Shown one piece after another: positions 20,972 to 33,913 of a DNA stretch of 64,000 nt. Position 1 is the first letter of the stretch. Each line of letters opens with the position of its first letter. A program made the position numbers and the translations under genes. Under the pieces are notes generated by a model that was not told the DNA's origin, ran no database searches, and saw nothing but the letters and a program-made list of their open reading frames with translations. This DNA comes from Juglans regia. Lineage: Eukaryota > Streptophyta > Magnoliopsida > Fagales > Juglandaceae. Where the stretch lies: NCBI RefSeq assembly GCF_001411555.2, contig NC_049905.1, forward strand, positions 310,001 through 374,000. Direction: 5' to 3'.

Positions 20972-23048
20972 ATGAACGCTCCCGACCGCTACGAACGTTT
21001 CGTCGTCCCTGAAGGCACCAAAAAGTATCTTTCTACAAAGATTTATCTCTAAACCCCTCTCTTTCTGACCCTCATTTTCTTAGTTTCTTTAAAATTTTAA
21101 TTTTCAGGGTATCGTACGAGAGGGACACGAAGATAATCAACGCTGCGTCGTTCACCGTCGAGAGAGAGGACCACACAATCGGCAACATTCTTCGCATGTA
21201 CTGTCTTCGAATTGCTTATTCCATTTATCTTAAGTTATTACTTTTCCTAAAATAGCTTAATAAAACTCCTGCTTTTCTTACTTTTTTTTAGTCTTTATCA
21301 GGCAATTGCACAGGGACCCGAACGTTTTATTCGCCGGGTACAAGCTTCCTCACCCCCTTCAGTATAAAATCATTGTTAGAGTTAGTGATTTTCTCTCCCC
21401 TCTTCCTTTTTTATTAAAAAAAAATCTTTATGTGCACGCAGTCTGTAGGGTAACTCCACTGTGGTATTTTAATTATAAAACCTATCTTAGTTGAATGTTT
21501 TTTATTTTTGCATTTCAGTCAGATGATTTCTTTTTCAGTCTGTCTTTTTGGGGGCATCTCATACTGATACAACTACCAATATCTATACTATATTTTGATG
21601 ATTGAAAAGTCCTTTTTTTTTTTCATGAGTTGGTCTCTTGTACTTTTTAATGTTGTGTAGACTTTGTTCTTCATGCTTTGGTGGGTTTTTTTTATAGATA
21701 CACACCACAAGCCAGTCATCACCAATGCAGGCGTATAACCAGGCTATCAATGATATTGACAAGGAACTTGATCATTTGAAGAATGCTTTCGAGGTATAAC
21801 ATCCCTATTTATCCTGCATTTGGAGAGAATGTTGAAAGTATAAGTATCCGTAAATATTAATCTCTCTTTTCCATGTTGTTTTTCTTGTATAGATCCTGTG
21901 TACGTTGGCTATGCCAATGATTTCATTGATAAAATCCTTGATTAATGATAAAAAAATCTTTCCCAAGCACGCGTCTTTATAAAATCTCATGTATCAAGAC
22001 ACTGGTATATATATAAGCATCGGGGGGAAAAGGTTTTAGTTTGTCATATTCTTTGGTGTAATAATCTTTTTATATTTTCCATGGTGACATCTTGCTGTAT
22101 ATAGTCTTAGAAATGAATTGCGATCCAAGATTGTGAGTGAAAGAGCCTGTGTCTCATGGTGGGTCCAACATGGGTGCCTCACTTGCCATGCTGGGAAGGT
22201 TGGTATGTTGGATGAATATTGTTTTGGAGTCTAGAATGGACGGATCTTGTTTTATACTCAGAGAGGGCATCTATTCCCTCCAGTTGGATCTACTTTCTAG
22301 TGTGTTTTTTTTGTTCCATATTTTACCCCACAATTTCTTTGCATGGAAAGATCTGTGGCGTTGTGAGATGATGTAGAATCATTCCATTTCCTTCAGAGCA
22401 TTCAGTGCCTACATAGGTTTCCACAGACAAAAACTAGGATACTTGCTGTGGGTTCTTCAAAGTTGCAACTTCCTTAGTTTTAGCTTTGGACCTAGTGCTT
22501 TCTTCTTTTTAACCAAGCATAATCTTTTTATGAGTTCAATGTCTACCATTCTCTGTACTACTGTTTCGCCTTTTGTTTGGAGGTTTTGGTGTATACTATG
22601 TCAATGTGTGTACAATGTGTGTACTTGTGGCTATTCCTCTATAATAAATTTTAGTTCATTACATACAAAGATGATGCTTGCATTTTATATATTTTTTTTT
22701 AATAGTAGAAAAAGGCAATAGTGCTGCGTTATTGTCTGTCACAACGCTCCTAATTCCTCATATCTAAGTGATAAGTGGATCGTGTGTTTGCGTTGATTTT
22801 GGTCCTCTTAGTTTTGGACAACATGAAGTTGAAGAACAAAATATCTAGGAACTTTCCGTCAATGATACCGAGAGATATGAGTGTTGCACTCTTAATGTTA
22901 AATAATTTAAGGGGTTAAGTTCTGAAGATATGCTGATCTCATATTTTCAAGCATTCTCATATTCTTGTGAACATCAAACTGCTCATTTCTTACAATCTTA
23001 AATCCCTGCTTGCAGACTGAGTTGGCAAAGCATTCAAGAGAGTACTAA
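20972..23048 (+). CDS. NRPB11: RNA polymerase II subunit RPB11 (also of Pol IV and V)
   Basis: Small assembly subunit that pairs with RPB3 in the core of RNA polymerase II and, in plants, of Pol IV and Pol V; nuclear. Exons 20972-21024, 21108-21197, 21302-21380, 21698-21793, 23016-23048, all GT-AG, give 116 aa, the same length as Arabidopsis NRPB11. The protein opens [18 protein letters not shown]; residues 19-110 form the dimerisation domain with [20 protein letters not shown] and [18 protein letters not shown] near the C-terminal helix. The last exon is only 33 bp, 1.2 kb downstream. Convergent with CHX28. Order PHD gene, NRPB11, CHX28 matches Arabidopsis chromosome 3. Confidence 0.96.
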
Positions 23049-24077
23049 TATGCTTTGAAGGCAAGCAAAGGAGCAGCGTGTTCAGTGTTCACGTTTAGGG
23101 TGCTTCTTCTCAATTGGAATTTGGAAGGGTCAGAATTTTACAGGAATTTTACTTTGAATTTGATCTTGTGTAATGGATTAATGAACTTCTATGCAGTCGG
23201 GAAGAATGTTAAATATTCTAATGAGGAGTTTGTCTCTTATTAAAAAAATGTTCTAATGAAGAATTTGATCGTAGTTCAATTAATAGCATTTTGATGTGCC
23301 CAGCCCTTGAAGTAAATTGCAGAATTAACTGGACCATATGGATCTTTGTATGAATGGACATTCGACTTACCCTTTCTGGGTTTCATTCGCAAGCAGCCCC
23401 TCTGATTTTAGTTTATCTTTTGAAGATGAATTGTGGTAATGCGTTACTGCTTCATGATTTTCGTTCTGCACTGGGAAGTTACGATATGTTACGATTTATG
23501 TGTTATTACCATATGTTACGATTGAAGTTATATCCTGATAGAAGCTTGATTGGCTCGTGCCAAGTAGTTTGGATGGACTTCTTTTGTATGCCTAATTGTT
23601 TCAACCTGATAGGAGGATAGCTCATGGGGAAAAAAAGGAAATTTTCGAATGGATCTAGGATTTTAGGCCAAACGGGTGGACAATGGGATCGAACATATAT
23701 CACATCAGCAACTGGATACCAGGACACTTGAGTAATCATTGTTTTCGCTTTACTACTCAAGAACAGCTCTAAGTGTAGTCATCGTTTCCATGACCCTTCA
23801 CCACTAACAGAAAATAAAGGAATGACTCGCCTCTGTAACAGGTCAACACTCATCTCGCACACTGTCAATAGCTGTTTCTACAAGTTGTATCTCTGCCTTC
23901 TAATATTTTTTGTTCCTTTTTTCTTTTTTGCACCCTTTAGATAACTAATCTTGGCCAATCCCACTGCAAACTCTCACATATTGGTTGTCATTTTTACAAA
24001 CTAAGGTTCTAGAAATCATCTGTTTCCTTGTTACAATTAGTTCCTAATGTCCTACGCTACCACATTTAGTTTGACAT
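23049..24077. other. Convergent intergenic region NRPB11/CHX28
   Basis: About 1 kb between the stop codons of two convergent genes. It should contain both 3' UTRs. No coding or repeat signal recognised. Confidence 0.6.
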
Positions 24078-27000
24078 TTACATAATCGAGAAGTCATCTT
24101 CAAGTCCATCTAGTTTTCCTTTTACGTTGTGTTGTTGAATGATCAAAACCGATGTCTTCACTGAGAAATCAGAACCCGAAAGAACATCTCCTATAGGACC
24201 TAATTCTGGACACTGCTGCCAATCATTCATTCCCACTGTCAATACTGAGTTTACCCTTCCCCCTCGTCCTACAATGATGAGTGCATACTGCCCTTCCAAT
24301 GACCTTAAAGTAGAATAGGTCTCAGATGAATTTATAAGATGCTTCTCCATATATGCAACGTGCCCCCCTGCAACATGTCTTCCATAAAACTGAGCAAAGC
24401 ACTCATCATCAAGTTTCATTTCCTCTTCCTGCTCTGCAATTTTGACCCTATTGTTGCCTGCTCTTCTTGATGCATTCTCTGAATTGGCATCCACTAAGAA
24501 TCTTATTACCGTGAGTTTTACTCCAGGATGTCGTGCTACATGCCCCGCATAGGCTAGTGCTTCTCTATCATCTTTGCCACCAATGAAAATAACTGCAACA
24601 TTGAGAGATACATGTGCTCCTGATATTTTTTCTATCAATCCAAGACCTCTGTCCACCAGAATCCCCACTGAACATGGGGAACTCCTGAGAACCTGTTGAA
24701 AACCACATCTATAAGCAAGCTACAATTTGGAAGACAAGCTTTCAAATAATTGGATGAGAGATGGTTGATTAAAAGTTTGGTAAAATATTCTGATTTTACC
24801 TTGCGGTTCACATATCTGAACCCTGAATGGCCTGCATCCAATCTTCCATCTGCACGCTGGCTCTTGTGAAATGGCAATATGATGAGTGCTACCATCAAGT
24901 TCTCTGCCAAATTGCAAATCTCCTGGGGCATGCCATTGATCGTGGAGAGTGCAAGCATTCGCTTGACTGTGACACCATCACCACTCATATCTGCATAGGC
25001 TTGAACTGCAGTAGTTACTTGTTCTCTCAAGTCTGTCACTGACTCGTCAGTCACAGCCAACGTGTTCACTCCATCATCACCTTGCACAAGTGTGGCTGCT
25101 ATCTGGTCTGTGAGTTCGATCATGTCAGTGACATACACCTCTATTCCAGGGTCAGCTGCGCCTCGAGAGATCTCCATGAAGTTAATGGCAGCAGATGCAT
25201 TTTGAGGCCCGTTAACACACACCAAGATTCGGAGCTCTTTTGATGGGTCAAGCCATTCAAGTGCCATTCGATGAGTTGGTGCGCGTTTCCTTGCACGTTT
25301 GATGATATGCGCAACAACTGATGGGGTGTGCACAACAGTGAAAAAGATTGCAATTACCATCACAATACTGGTTGTAGTTGATGTGGTACCAGCCTGCATT
25401 GGTTACAAGAGCACAAAGTCACAAGATTATGGTCGTTCTAATGGTAATGAGTAGCTCTCTAGTGCTCATGGGCATGGAAATCATAGCTATTGACAGTTGT
25501 ATCTGTCACCATCATTTGTTGCAGTCTTCAGTCTCTGTTTCTTACTTGCATTGATATGAAATGAGTCAATTTTATTTTTGCTAGCTGTTTAAGATAATTC
25601 TTCTTATTTACTATGCGGAATCATTTATTGAGTATTAAGAATTTTTTTTTCAGGTTGCAGTGCAACCGTTTAGCCTTAGCTGCACATCTATTTACGTATT
25701 GTCATGATTTTTCTTATATAGTTTGGTGTCAAAGAATCATACAAGAAACACAAAAATAAAAATATCCCATTTCATGGTTGCCTATAGGCACCTTAGTGTT
25801 TATATGCCTGTTGCTTTTAGGCCCCAAAAAGCTTGCCTTGTACTACAATTAGAAGCATTTTGTGTTTTTAACAACTCGTGAAGATACCTACCAGAGAAAA
25901 GGAAGGGTTGAGGAAAAATTTAAAAAAAGCAAGTAGACAGTGGCTTAGACGCGTCTTAGCATAAATATCATAGTGATTATCCAGTCACAAGAAAAAGAGA
26001 ACATATAAAGTTTCCTCCGAACAAAATATTGTGAAGAAGATACTAAAATAGATTCTTACAGTTCTAGCAGCAATAGCCAAGTAGATCTGATAATGGCCCT
26101 TTGTAGAGAGAAGCAACCCAAGTGCAACTGACTCCGGCCAATGAAACCCCAGCATCACCCCTGAGATGACTGTTCCAGTTACCTTCCCAGCTGTCGTTAT
26201 CACAAAGAGTAGAACTAGGCGTGTCCAAGTTCCTATTTGGCCAGGTTGAAACTCTCGGAAATCAGCTTCAAACCCCATCCAGATGAAAAAAATTGGATAG
26301 AAAATGGTAGTTAACAAGTAGTTGACTTTGTTAATAACCCATTTTGATACTCTCCCCTCGCTGGGCAAGAAAATCCCCGCCATAAAGGCACTAAGTATGG
26401 GGCTGTACCCGTACGCAGGCGAGCAGCAGCATACCAAGCCCATGAAGGCAAGTGAGAGCACTAGGTGTGAACCCTTCATGGGTTTGCCTTCAGGGTTTTC
26501 ATTGTTAACCCAGTTCATAATAATGGGTGAAACTTTGGCAGTGATCACTGTTTGGAGAACTAGTGCAGAACTCATCTCTATGCCTTCTTGAAGTCGACTC
26601 TTACCTGAAGGTTTTTCTCTGTTTGGCCATACAATATAGCCAATGGAAATGAGAAGAGTGGTTATAAAATCAGAGTGTATTCCTGCAGCAATCACAAGCC
26701 GGCCGATGTCTGACTTGCCTATTTTACAATTGGTAATTATGCGGGTTAGGACAGGGGAGGCAGTGCCGGAGAGGGCAGTGGAGAGGGTGAGGGTGAAGTG
26801 TATCTTAAATCCGTGTGTATGATTAAGAAATGGGGTTAGGAAGCAGGCTAGGAGGAATGTGGAGAGCATTCCAGCGTAGGCCACTTTAGCATCCCGAGTT
26901 GGAACTTTAAAGAGCACATATGGATCCATTTCTATACCCAACACAAGCATGTAGCATATCATCCCAAAATCGATTATGAAACGCAAAGTCTGAGCTGATT

Positions 27001-27799
27001 TATCAATTAAGGAATGTACGATGCCTAAGTTGCCAATGAGCATCCCTATCTGCATATAAAAACAAAAAAGACAGAAATTTAGTCACAATGAAAGAGGTTA
27101 AGGTGATTCATGCAATGCAAGTTACTGGTAGTAGGTTTTGTGTTTTTCATGCATCATGCAACTCTGATCCCCTTTTCCAATGATGGCATGCACCATTATA
27201 GATCAAGTTAGGACCCCCCTTCCCTTCCATGTTGCAAAATATGCCTGCACTAGTCATGGTTAGGACCCCGAGACAGTTTTTTGGAGTTGGGATGAAGAAG
27301 TCATGCCAGACAACAACCATATGATTATAACTATCTTCATTCCTTAAACTCAAACCAAACTTCTAGCCCCTACGATATATGCACGAAATGCATTAATTGT
27401 GGAAAGTTGTGTAATATATGTGGTGGTTTGTTTTTTGACCTCATATACCGAGATTTTATTATTTATATATTGTCTTAACAAAACTTAATTTATAAGCTAG
27501 ACATCTACGTAGGAAACACACGAATATATACATATGCATAGTTAACAGTGCTTCAACGTTGAGAACAATGAACAGACAGTTTTTTTTTTGGCTCGTTTAT
27601 TGACCCAAAATGGAGGCTGAGAGAGACTTACAATGGTATCAGAGGTGATACGAGGTTGTGAAAAGGGCCTTAAAAGGAAATGCGTGACATTGCAGAGAAC
27701 CACCATTAAGAAGAAACCGAAAACATGTTTTGCCGCCCTTGTAAATATTGCTGTTAGTTTACCCGTACATGGGTCCTCTTCTAAACTCATTTCTGCCAT
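24078..27799 (-). CDS. CHX28: Cation/H+ antiporter, CPA2 family, CHX28-like
   Basis: Membrane monovalent-cation/proton exchanger. Exons 27799-27632, 27049-26060, 25393-24800, 24692-24078, frame-consistent, 788 aa (Arabidopsis CHX28 is about 800). Residues about 30-430 form the Na+/H+ exchanger membrane domain of about 12 helices, with SGTASPVLTRIITNCKIGKS (about 150-169) and FMAGIFLPSEGR. The C-terminal half is the cytosolic CHX regulatory domain with two Usp-like folds (RILVCVNGPQNASAAINFME; VAVIFIGGKDDREALAYAGH). In the membrane motif the usual Asn-Asp of CPA2 exchangers reads Ser182-Asp183 (AAGIHSDF). Short first exon encodes a 56-aa N-terminus containing one helix. CHX28 placement rests on sequence and synteny. 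Confidence 0.93.
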
Positions 27800-30376
27800 T
27801 TTCTTTCCACTTCGATTCCCTGCTTTCTTTGATCCAAAACAGGATCTTAATTGCTAATTTCTTTGTGTTTTGTTGTTGCAAATGATTAATGTCTCCGTTT
27901 CTTTGCTTCGACGGTCGGTATAACGAGTGGCAGCAAATGAATGCATCTTTTGAGGAGAAAATAAAGGAGTAGTGTTAGGAGAATCAGCCATCTACACAAC
28001 CTCCCCAACTTACGTGTAATTTTTTTTTTTTTTAATAATTGAAACGTGCGTTTAGAGCTACCTTCCCATTTTATTTTTTTTATTTCTCATTCCATTCCCA
28101 TAGATGTCATGATCACAAATATGCCATATTATATAATATTGTCCACTCCAGCAATGATGGGTTTAGACTTTAGCCTTCAGTGGTTATAAATTCAAAGCTA
28201 GGATGTAAAAATATGACAAGCTCCATATGACTTTAGCATTGTCATAATGATGGCAGAGAACCACTTCAAAATAAAATATATACTAGTAATTTGCCAAATA
28301 CTAGGGAGACAGTGATTAAAAAAAAAAATAATAATCAAACCACTTCTCTGAGTGAGAGATCAACATGTATGTTTTCCTGTTGCTATATGATATTAATTGT
28401 CGTTCTCAAAACTCAGTTGAAATAACGTGATGGGCGATGAGAAAGATGGAAGGCCATCCAGACCTTCTACCTCAATTTCATCAACTCAGATATGATACAC
28501 ATTGTTTATTTGAAAATGTCGTGATAGGAGGTGTGGGAAGGAAAAGCCATGCATGGAGAAAAGAATTATTTAGCTATTGACGAAAGATCCAACCAGAGAT
28601 TGCCCATGGAAGAGAACAGTTCCAATAGTCTAGACTCTCCAAAAAGTTTTGGATTTGTGTATATAAATTGGTAAATGGGTAATTGTGTATTACTTTGATT
28701 TTGTACATGTACTTTGATTTATTTGTTTTGATCGGTAAACGAAGAAAAAGAGTAAGAGTAAGCATAAGTTCAGGTTCTAAAAGGCTTTTGTTCTAGAGGG
28801 CAGTGAATCACAATTTTTTTCCTGGCCCTTTGTACGTACTGCACTCCTCAAGGCTCACAAGAAAAGAAAGAGCCTTGATAGCACCACTGCTCAATCCTGG
28901 AACCTTAAATGATTGCAGCATACAAAGTAAGCATGTTTAGAGAATATCAAAATGCATTTTCCGTCGGATTCTCACAAACAGAGAGGATGCAACAATTTAA
29001 CACATCCATTACCATTCTCACAAACACAAAATTTAGCATCCATAATAAGCTGTCATACAGAGAATATAGCATACGATTACGATCCAAACTATCTATTTAC
29101 AATTAAAAGTAACACGATACATCTATAGTCCGAACCAACCAAAAATTAGTACAATAGACTCCTCTTTCGAACTGCATTCCTCTTGTCAAGATTTTTTTCT
29201 CTACCAATTGAAGTATATCTGCCTGTATGAAAAATTGGCATCTTACCTTCTCCTTGCTTATAATTCAAGAATTTCACGTTTTAAATATGAAAACTTTGTA
29301 CATCTATTAAAAAAATAAAATACAAAAATATGACAACTTCGTACATGCATTCGTAATTATTTCTTTGACTATAAGAACTAAAAAAATGTCACTATACTTT
29401 GCCATAATAATAGTTGGATTAAGACATTGCAGCTGATACTGAAATGACAAAGATAATATCAAACCAAATTCAGGCCACATTCTTATAGACATCATCTCTA
29501 CAAAGCCAATGGGAATAAATAAAAGTCCATATCTAGAATTACATTTTTGCCTCCAGTAACAATTTTTATGGCAATAGGGAAGATCGTTGCTATCTTCGCC
29601 CTTCATACACTAATGACTTCATGTAAAGAGATTATTTTCTGAAGAATATAGTAATCAAAATTCTCACAATCAATATAAGAACATAAAGATAGTAAAACTC
29701 AATGATTACTCATCTCATAAATAAATTACATTATAAAGGATATGCCTATCTATTAAATGTTAGATAACTCGAGAAGCCTCCAGACAATGGAAAAAAGAAA
29801 CTAAAGTAGTAGAACTTCTCATATCTATGTTAAATTGCAACTCTTGACTTTGAAAAGCCACCAAGATCGTTAAGGTTATGTATGCTATATGGATATCTCA
29901 AAGTAAGGGATACTTCCAGGTCAATCACACCATGTTTCTATAAACTTCATTTTAATTTGGACCGTAAAAGTAGGAATCGTAAGTCGTAACATTTTATCCT
30001 TCCAATTTCCTCTGACTTGGTGTTTCACACATTTCTAATAATAATCTAATGTTATCTTCCCAAGCCCTTGTAACATGGTAATAAATTATAATCACAACAA
30101 AACCAAAAAATAAGTGACCCTTTGCGTCATGCCAACAAAAAAGAAGACTATAACAAATACACACAACCATGTTTAGGTAGGGTAACAAAACTTTCACCGG
30201 TTTTGTGAACACTTTATCTTTCATATAAGAAGGTTTAAAATGGCTAACTTTTCTTCCACCTAAATTATTCTTGTTCCAATTTCTCAGTTTACAAATCTAT
30301 AAAGCTATTAAACATTTTATATTCAGACCCCATCAAACCAGAAAAATCAACTATGATAAAAATCAACTATGATATC
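27800..30376. other. Intergenic, nothing recognised
   Basis: About 2.6 kb upstream of CHX28, AT-rich. The first several hundred bases should hold the CHX28 promoter and 5'UTR. No conserved coding sequence, TIR or LTR ends were recognised. Confidence 0.5.
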
Positions 30377-30909
30377 TGTTAGAGACTAAATTGACTGGGT
30401 TAAACCCTCTAGAAACCTATCACTAAGGGAAGAGATAAAGCTAAAAGAAAATGCAGAAAAGATAAGGCAGGGAAGATGGCTCAAACTCCTAAAAAGAAAA
30501 GTTATCACAAATCAAGTTGGACTTTATCACTCTAAATAAATAACATCTATATAAAGAGCAGCTCCTCTACAAATCGGACAAACTCTCTCCATGCACTCTC
30601 CACCAATTCTCTAGAGGGACTCTCCTGAGACTAAATTCTCCCATTGTATTGAGCGATATGTGAGACCATGAGACATTGTAAAATCATCACCTGTTATAGT
30701 GAATTTTGCCCCCAACAATCCGTGGACGTAAACTTTTATGTTGAACCACATAAATTCATGTGTCTCCCTTTATTTATTTTTGTTATCTTGTTATTATTTA
30801 TTTCATGGATGAACACGAAGAGTACCGTATTGAAGCCTGAATCACCAACGTGGGTTCTGAATGACTCTTTCTTCCTTTTCGATCTGTTGTACAATTTTTG
30901 GTATTAACA
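30377..30909 (+). mobile_element. LTR of an LTR retrotransposon (5' LTR or solo-like)
   Basis: Begins TGTTAGAGAC and ends GTATTAACA, the TGTTA...TAACA inverted ends typical of LTRs. Contains a TATA box (30548-30556) followed by a start-like AGCAGCTCCTC region. It is followed directly by TTAGCACCGTCTGTGGGA (30911-30928), a primer-binding-site-like sequence. No second copy was found in the window, so the 3' LTR is lost or outside recognition. Confidence 0.7.
30548..30556 (+). promoter_or_regulatory. LTR TATA box
   Basis: TATATAAAG inside the LTR, about 170 bp into the 533-bp unit; expected position for the retroelement U3 promoter. Confidence 0.55.
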
Positions 30910-30910
30910 G

Positions 30911-30928
30911 TTAGCACCGTCTGTGGGA
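30911..30928 (+). other. Primer-binding-site-like sequence
   Basis: TTAGCACCGTCTGTGGGA directly after the LTR, close to the TTGGCGCCGTCTGTGGGA form common after plant LTRs, with two substitutions. Confidence 0.5.
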
Positions 30929-31239
30929 TCTAGATTTTTTATATTGGAAGCGGAAGAAGGATGACTTTCCGACGCTCTAAATTATCTTCAAAGAAGCAGA
31001 TGAAATTCTTTCAGATAAGTATCTTCAATCTTTCCACTTTTATTTTCATGAAAAACACTAAGAGATGGGCGATTAAAAAGGCACTGCGTTTAAATATTTA
31101 TATATATATTTAGCATGAAGGGCCGGGAACCAAACTTCCCGGCCACTTTTAAGCTTTAAATATTATTGCATGTACTTTGAATATGCGGTACATTAGAAAA
31201 CAATGGACGCATACAGGTCTTTCTATTCACGTACACACC

Positions 31240-32800
31240 ATGCATGACACAAACCGTGCCACGCAAAGTGCACACAAGTGCACATTGCCGGGCACCCAGG
31301 AGGTCCGTTCTACCTCGTCGTGAGCTCGAAGGACCTGTCGGAGGCCACCGTTGGGTTTGTCAGCGCCTTCTGTCTCTGAAGGTGGGACACCTTACTCTGG
31401 CGGCTAACGAACGAGATCTGCACCACACACAATAGTGGGATAAAGAGAAGAGCCACTGCCCCGCCGTGGCGTCGGGCTGGAGTGGCACCGGCGGTCACCT
31501 TTGTGACCACCGACTCCGTTTGTCCCCGTGGGGATGGCCGACGGCCTCCCCACAAGGCAAGGACCACACCGCGTAGCCACACGAACAGAACTGCCCACGA
31601 CTAAGGTAACCTCGGCCCAGTAGCACCATGGCTCAGTGGGGGGTGCCGACGGCCACCATGTGGACCGCCGGCATTTTCTGTCCTCGGCCTAGTACTGCAT
31701 TTGCCCCCTGTCACAAGGTGGCCAGTGGCAGTTTGAAGCCACGCATCAGTAAGGGAAGCATACATAACCATTCCTCGACCCAAGGACGCCACAACCAGCT
31801 CATGGCGGCGTCCTTCTCCTCACCCACGGCCAACCTACGCGGCCACAAACTCTCCACGTGAGTAGACTCCTCGGCAGCCCCTCCACGGCGCTTGAAGCAC
31901 CACCCCTTGGACAACACCTTCCTTGGCTTCCTCCATCCGCACAGCTCACACCTTGACCATGCACTATGCGAGGGCAACATGCACGAGGAAAGAGAAGAAA
32001 GTACAGGTCACTCAGTACCGCAGTAGCGAATAGTGCACGTTGTGCATAGTGTTGATTGAGAAGAAAGTAGTTGCTAGAGGCCCACTCACAGGCTTCCGTG
32101 TGTGGGCAGAGACACCACCAGAAGCCACTAGAACTGCTGGCAATTTCTGCCTCTGGAGTGGTGTTTCTTGGCCACCATTGATGCTCCTCACCTCCATCGC
32201 CATTCCTGACCACAGGTTGCAAGTTTTCAACAGTTGATGGAGGTCAAGCTGTCGGAGGCCCACACATTGCATCCATGAGTTGGCAGGGGCAACACTAATA
32301 GCCACTAAAACTGCCGGAGTTTTTTGTTGCCGGCGGGGTAGCTCTTTCACCACGGGAGCCGCTCACGCTGGCCAAAATACAAGAAGAGGAGGCAAGCGGA
32401 CAAAGAACTAGTCGCCTACCCACTCAGGCAGGTTGCAAGTTGCAGTGCAGCTCAGAACAAAGTGGTCACTCACTGAGTTTGCTCGCCAATAGAAGGTTCT
32501 CGCCATCGGTTCTCGCCATTAAGAGTTGATCCATACGCGATTCCTCGCCACAAGATGCTACTCACCAATTGCCCACTCACGGGATTCATGGGACACTCCT
32601 TGCCACATGCAGTACCAGTGCTCGCCATCGGTTCTCGCCATCGGTTCTCACCATTAAGAGATGATCCATACACAATTCTTCGCCACAAGACGCTGCTCGC
32701 CAATTGCCCACTCACGGGGTACTCCTTGCCACTTACTCGCCAAGCTAGAGCCTTCCTCGCCAAGTGCACGCCACACAAAGTGTCTCTTGCCATATAGAGT
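31240..32800 (+). mobile_element. GC-rich internal debris of a non-autonomous LTR element
   Basis: GC-rich block in an AT-rich neighbourhood, downstream of the LTR and PBS. Several short open frames exist on both strands but none resembles gag, protease, RT or integrase. Phrases such as GGCCACCATGTGGACCGCCG and CTCGCCA-type words recur. Best read as the internal part of a LARD-like element; evidence is positional. Confidence 0.4.
32491..32735 (+). repeat. 135-bp two-copy tandem repeat
   Basis: Words CTCGCCATCGGTTCTCGCCA, GATCCATAC and CAATTGCCCACTCACGGG recur with a 135-bp offset (GATCCATAC at 32528 and 32663). Copies differ at several bases. Part of the retroelement debris. Confidence 0.75.
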
Positions 32801-33174
32801 ATTTTTCACACTAAATAAATAAATCAACAACTTCAATCAAGGAATAGTTAGATGCAATAACCAAATTACTCTAGTCGTTTGGTATCGCGGGCATCCCAAG
32901 CCTTTTTGTTATATCACGAGCATCTCAAGCCTTCATCAATGCTAGAGCATGGCTGCCTGTGGGCATCGCCTGTGTGTCACCAGTTGTCACCACACTCAAG
33001 CGAGATAACAAAGGTTTGCAATCCTCAAACTTGTGATTTAGATTATTTAATCTAACCAGTTTGGTTTTTATTTTAAGGAGAGCTCTAGCTCTTGCCACAG
33101 AATGCAGTCGTGTTTTATCTCCTACTACAACAAAACAGTTGAGCTCAACCTTAACATCAATGTGGTAGAGTCAT

Positions 33175-33600
33175 CCTCCCGCCACGCTTTCCTCGCCAAG
33201 GTTACACAGTCGATGGCATCTCTCACTACACCTATTCGCCAAGGCTACACAGTTAAGGATCTCTCCCATTACGCCCATCGCCAAGAGTCACGCAGTTGAG
33301 GGCATGTCCCGCTACACTCCACTTGCCAAGGTTACATGGTCGATGGCATCTCCCGCTACACCTATTCGCTAAGGCTACAAGATTAAGGATCTCTCCCATT
33401 ACGCTCATCGCCAAGAGTTACGCGATCGATGGCATCTCCTGCTACACTCCATTTGCCAAGATTACGCGGTCGAGGGCATATCTTGATATACCTATTTGCC
33501 AAAGCTACATGGTCGAGGATCTCTCCCGTTACGTCCATCGCCAAGAGTTATGTGGTCGAGGGCATCTTCCGCTACACTCCACTCGCCAAGGTTATGCAAT
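33175..33600 (+). repeat. Minisatellite with 43-bp units in a 129-bp higher-order array
   Basis: Three related units of about 43 bp (types starting GGATCTCTCCC, GGGCATGTCCCGCTAC and TGGCATCTCCCGCTAC) alternate; the GGCATCTC landmark falls at about 33213, 33342 and 33471, spacing 129. Because 129 is divisible by 3, one plus-strand frame stays open across 33296-33625. No known protein is encoded. Confidence 0.8.
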
Positions 33601-33719
33601 CGATTTTAATTATATGATTGTTTAACAATAAATAATATTTGTTAGAACACTGAGAGACCCAATAAGCAATTATCACCCAAAAAAACAATTATACTTGAAA
33701 CACAATAAGTTTTAAGAGA

Positions 33720-33880
33720 AATGTTACTCTTAATTCTCACGTCATACGTGTAATTTATTATTTATTATTTTTTTAATTAAATAAATATTTTTTTAATCAA
33801 TATGTGTTTTTAAATAAAAATAATAAATCATATATTTCTATCCACCGTAGAGAATGATAACTATAATTTTTTAAATTTTA
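33720..33880. mobile_element. AT-rich MITE-like repeat
   Basis: Left part GAAATGTTACTCTTAATTCT, right part CCACCGTAGAGAATGATAAC; inverted relation between TTCTCA and TGAGAA-like ends is weak. AT-rich interior. Tentative. Confidence 0.3.
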
Positions 33881-33913
33881 ATTCTAAAAAATAATCCAAT
33901 TTGGTAATCTTTA

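Noticed and set aside
26322..26591. 89-codon plus-strand frame
   Set aside because: Shadow of CHX28 exon 2 on the opposite strand.
31240..32393. Several GC-rich open frames on both strands
   Set aside because: None resembles a known gag, pol or host protein; kept only as retroelement debris.
33175..33600. CRISPR-like spaced repeats
   Set aside because: The units are contiguous, diverged and of 43 bp without unique spacers; the host is a plant.
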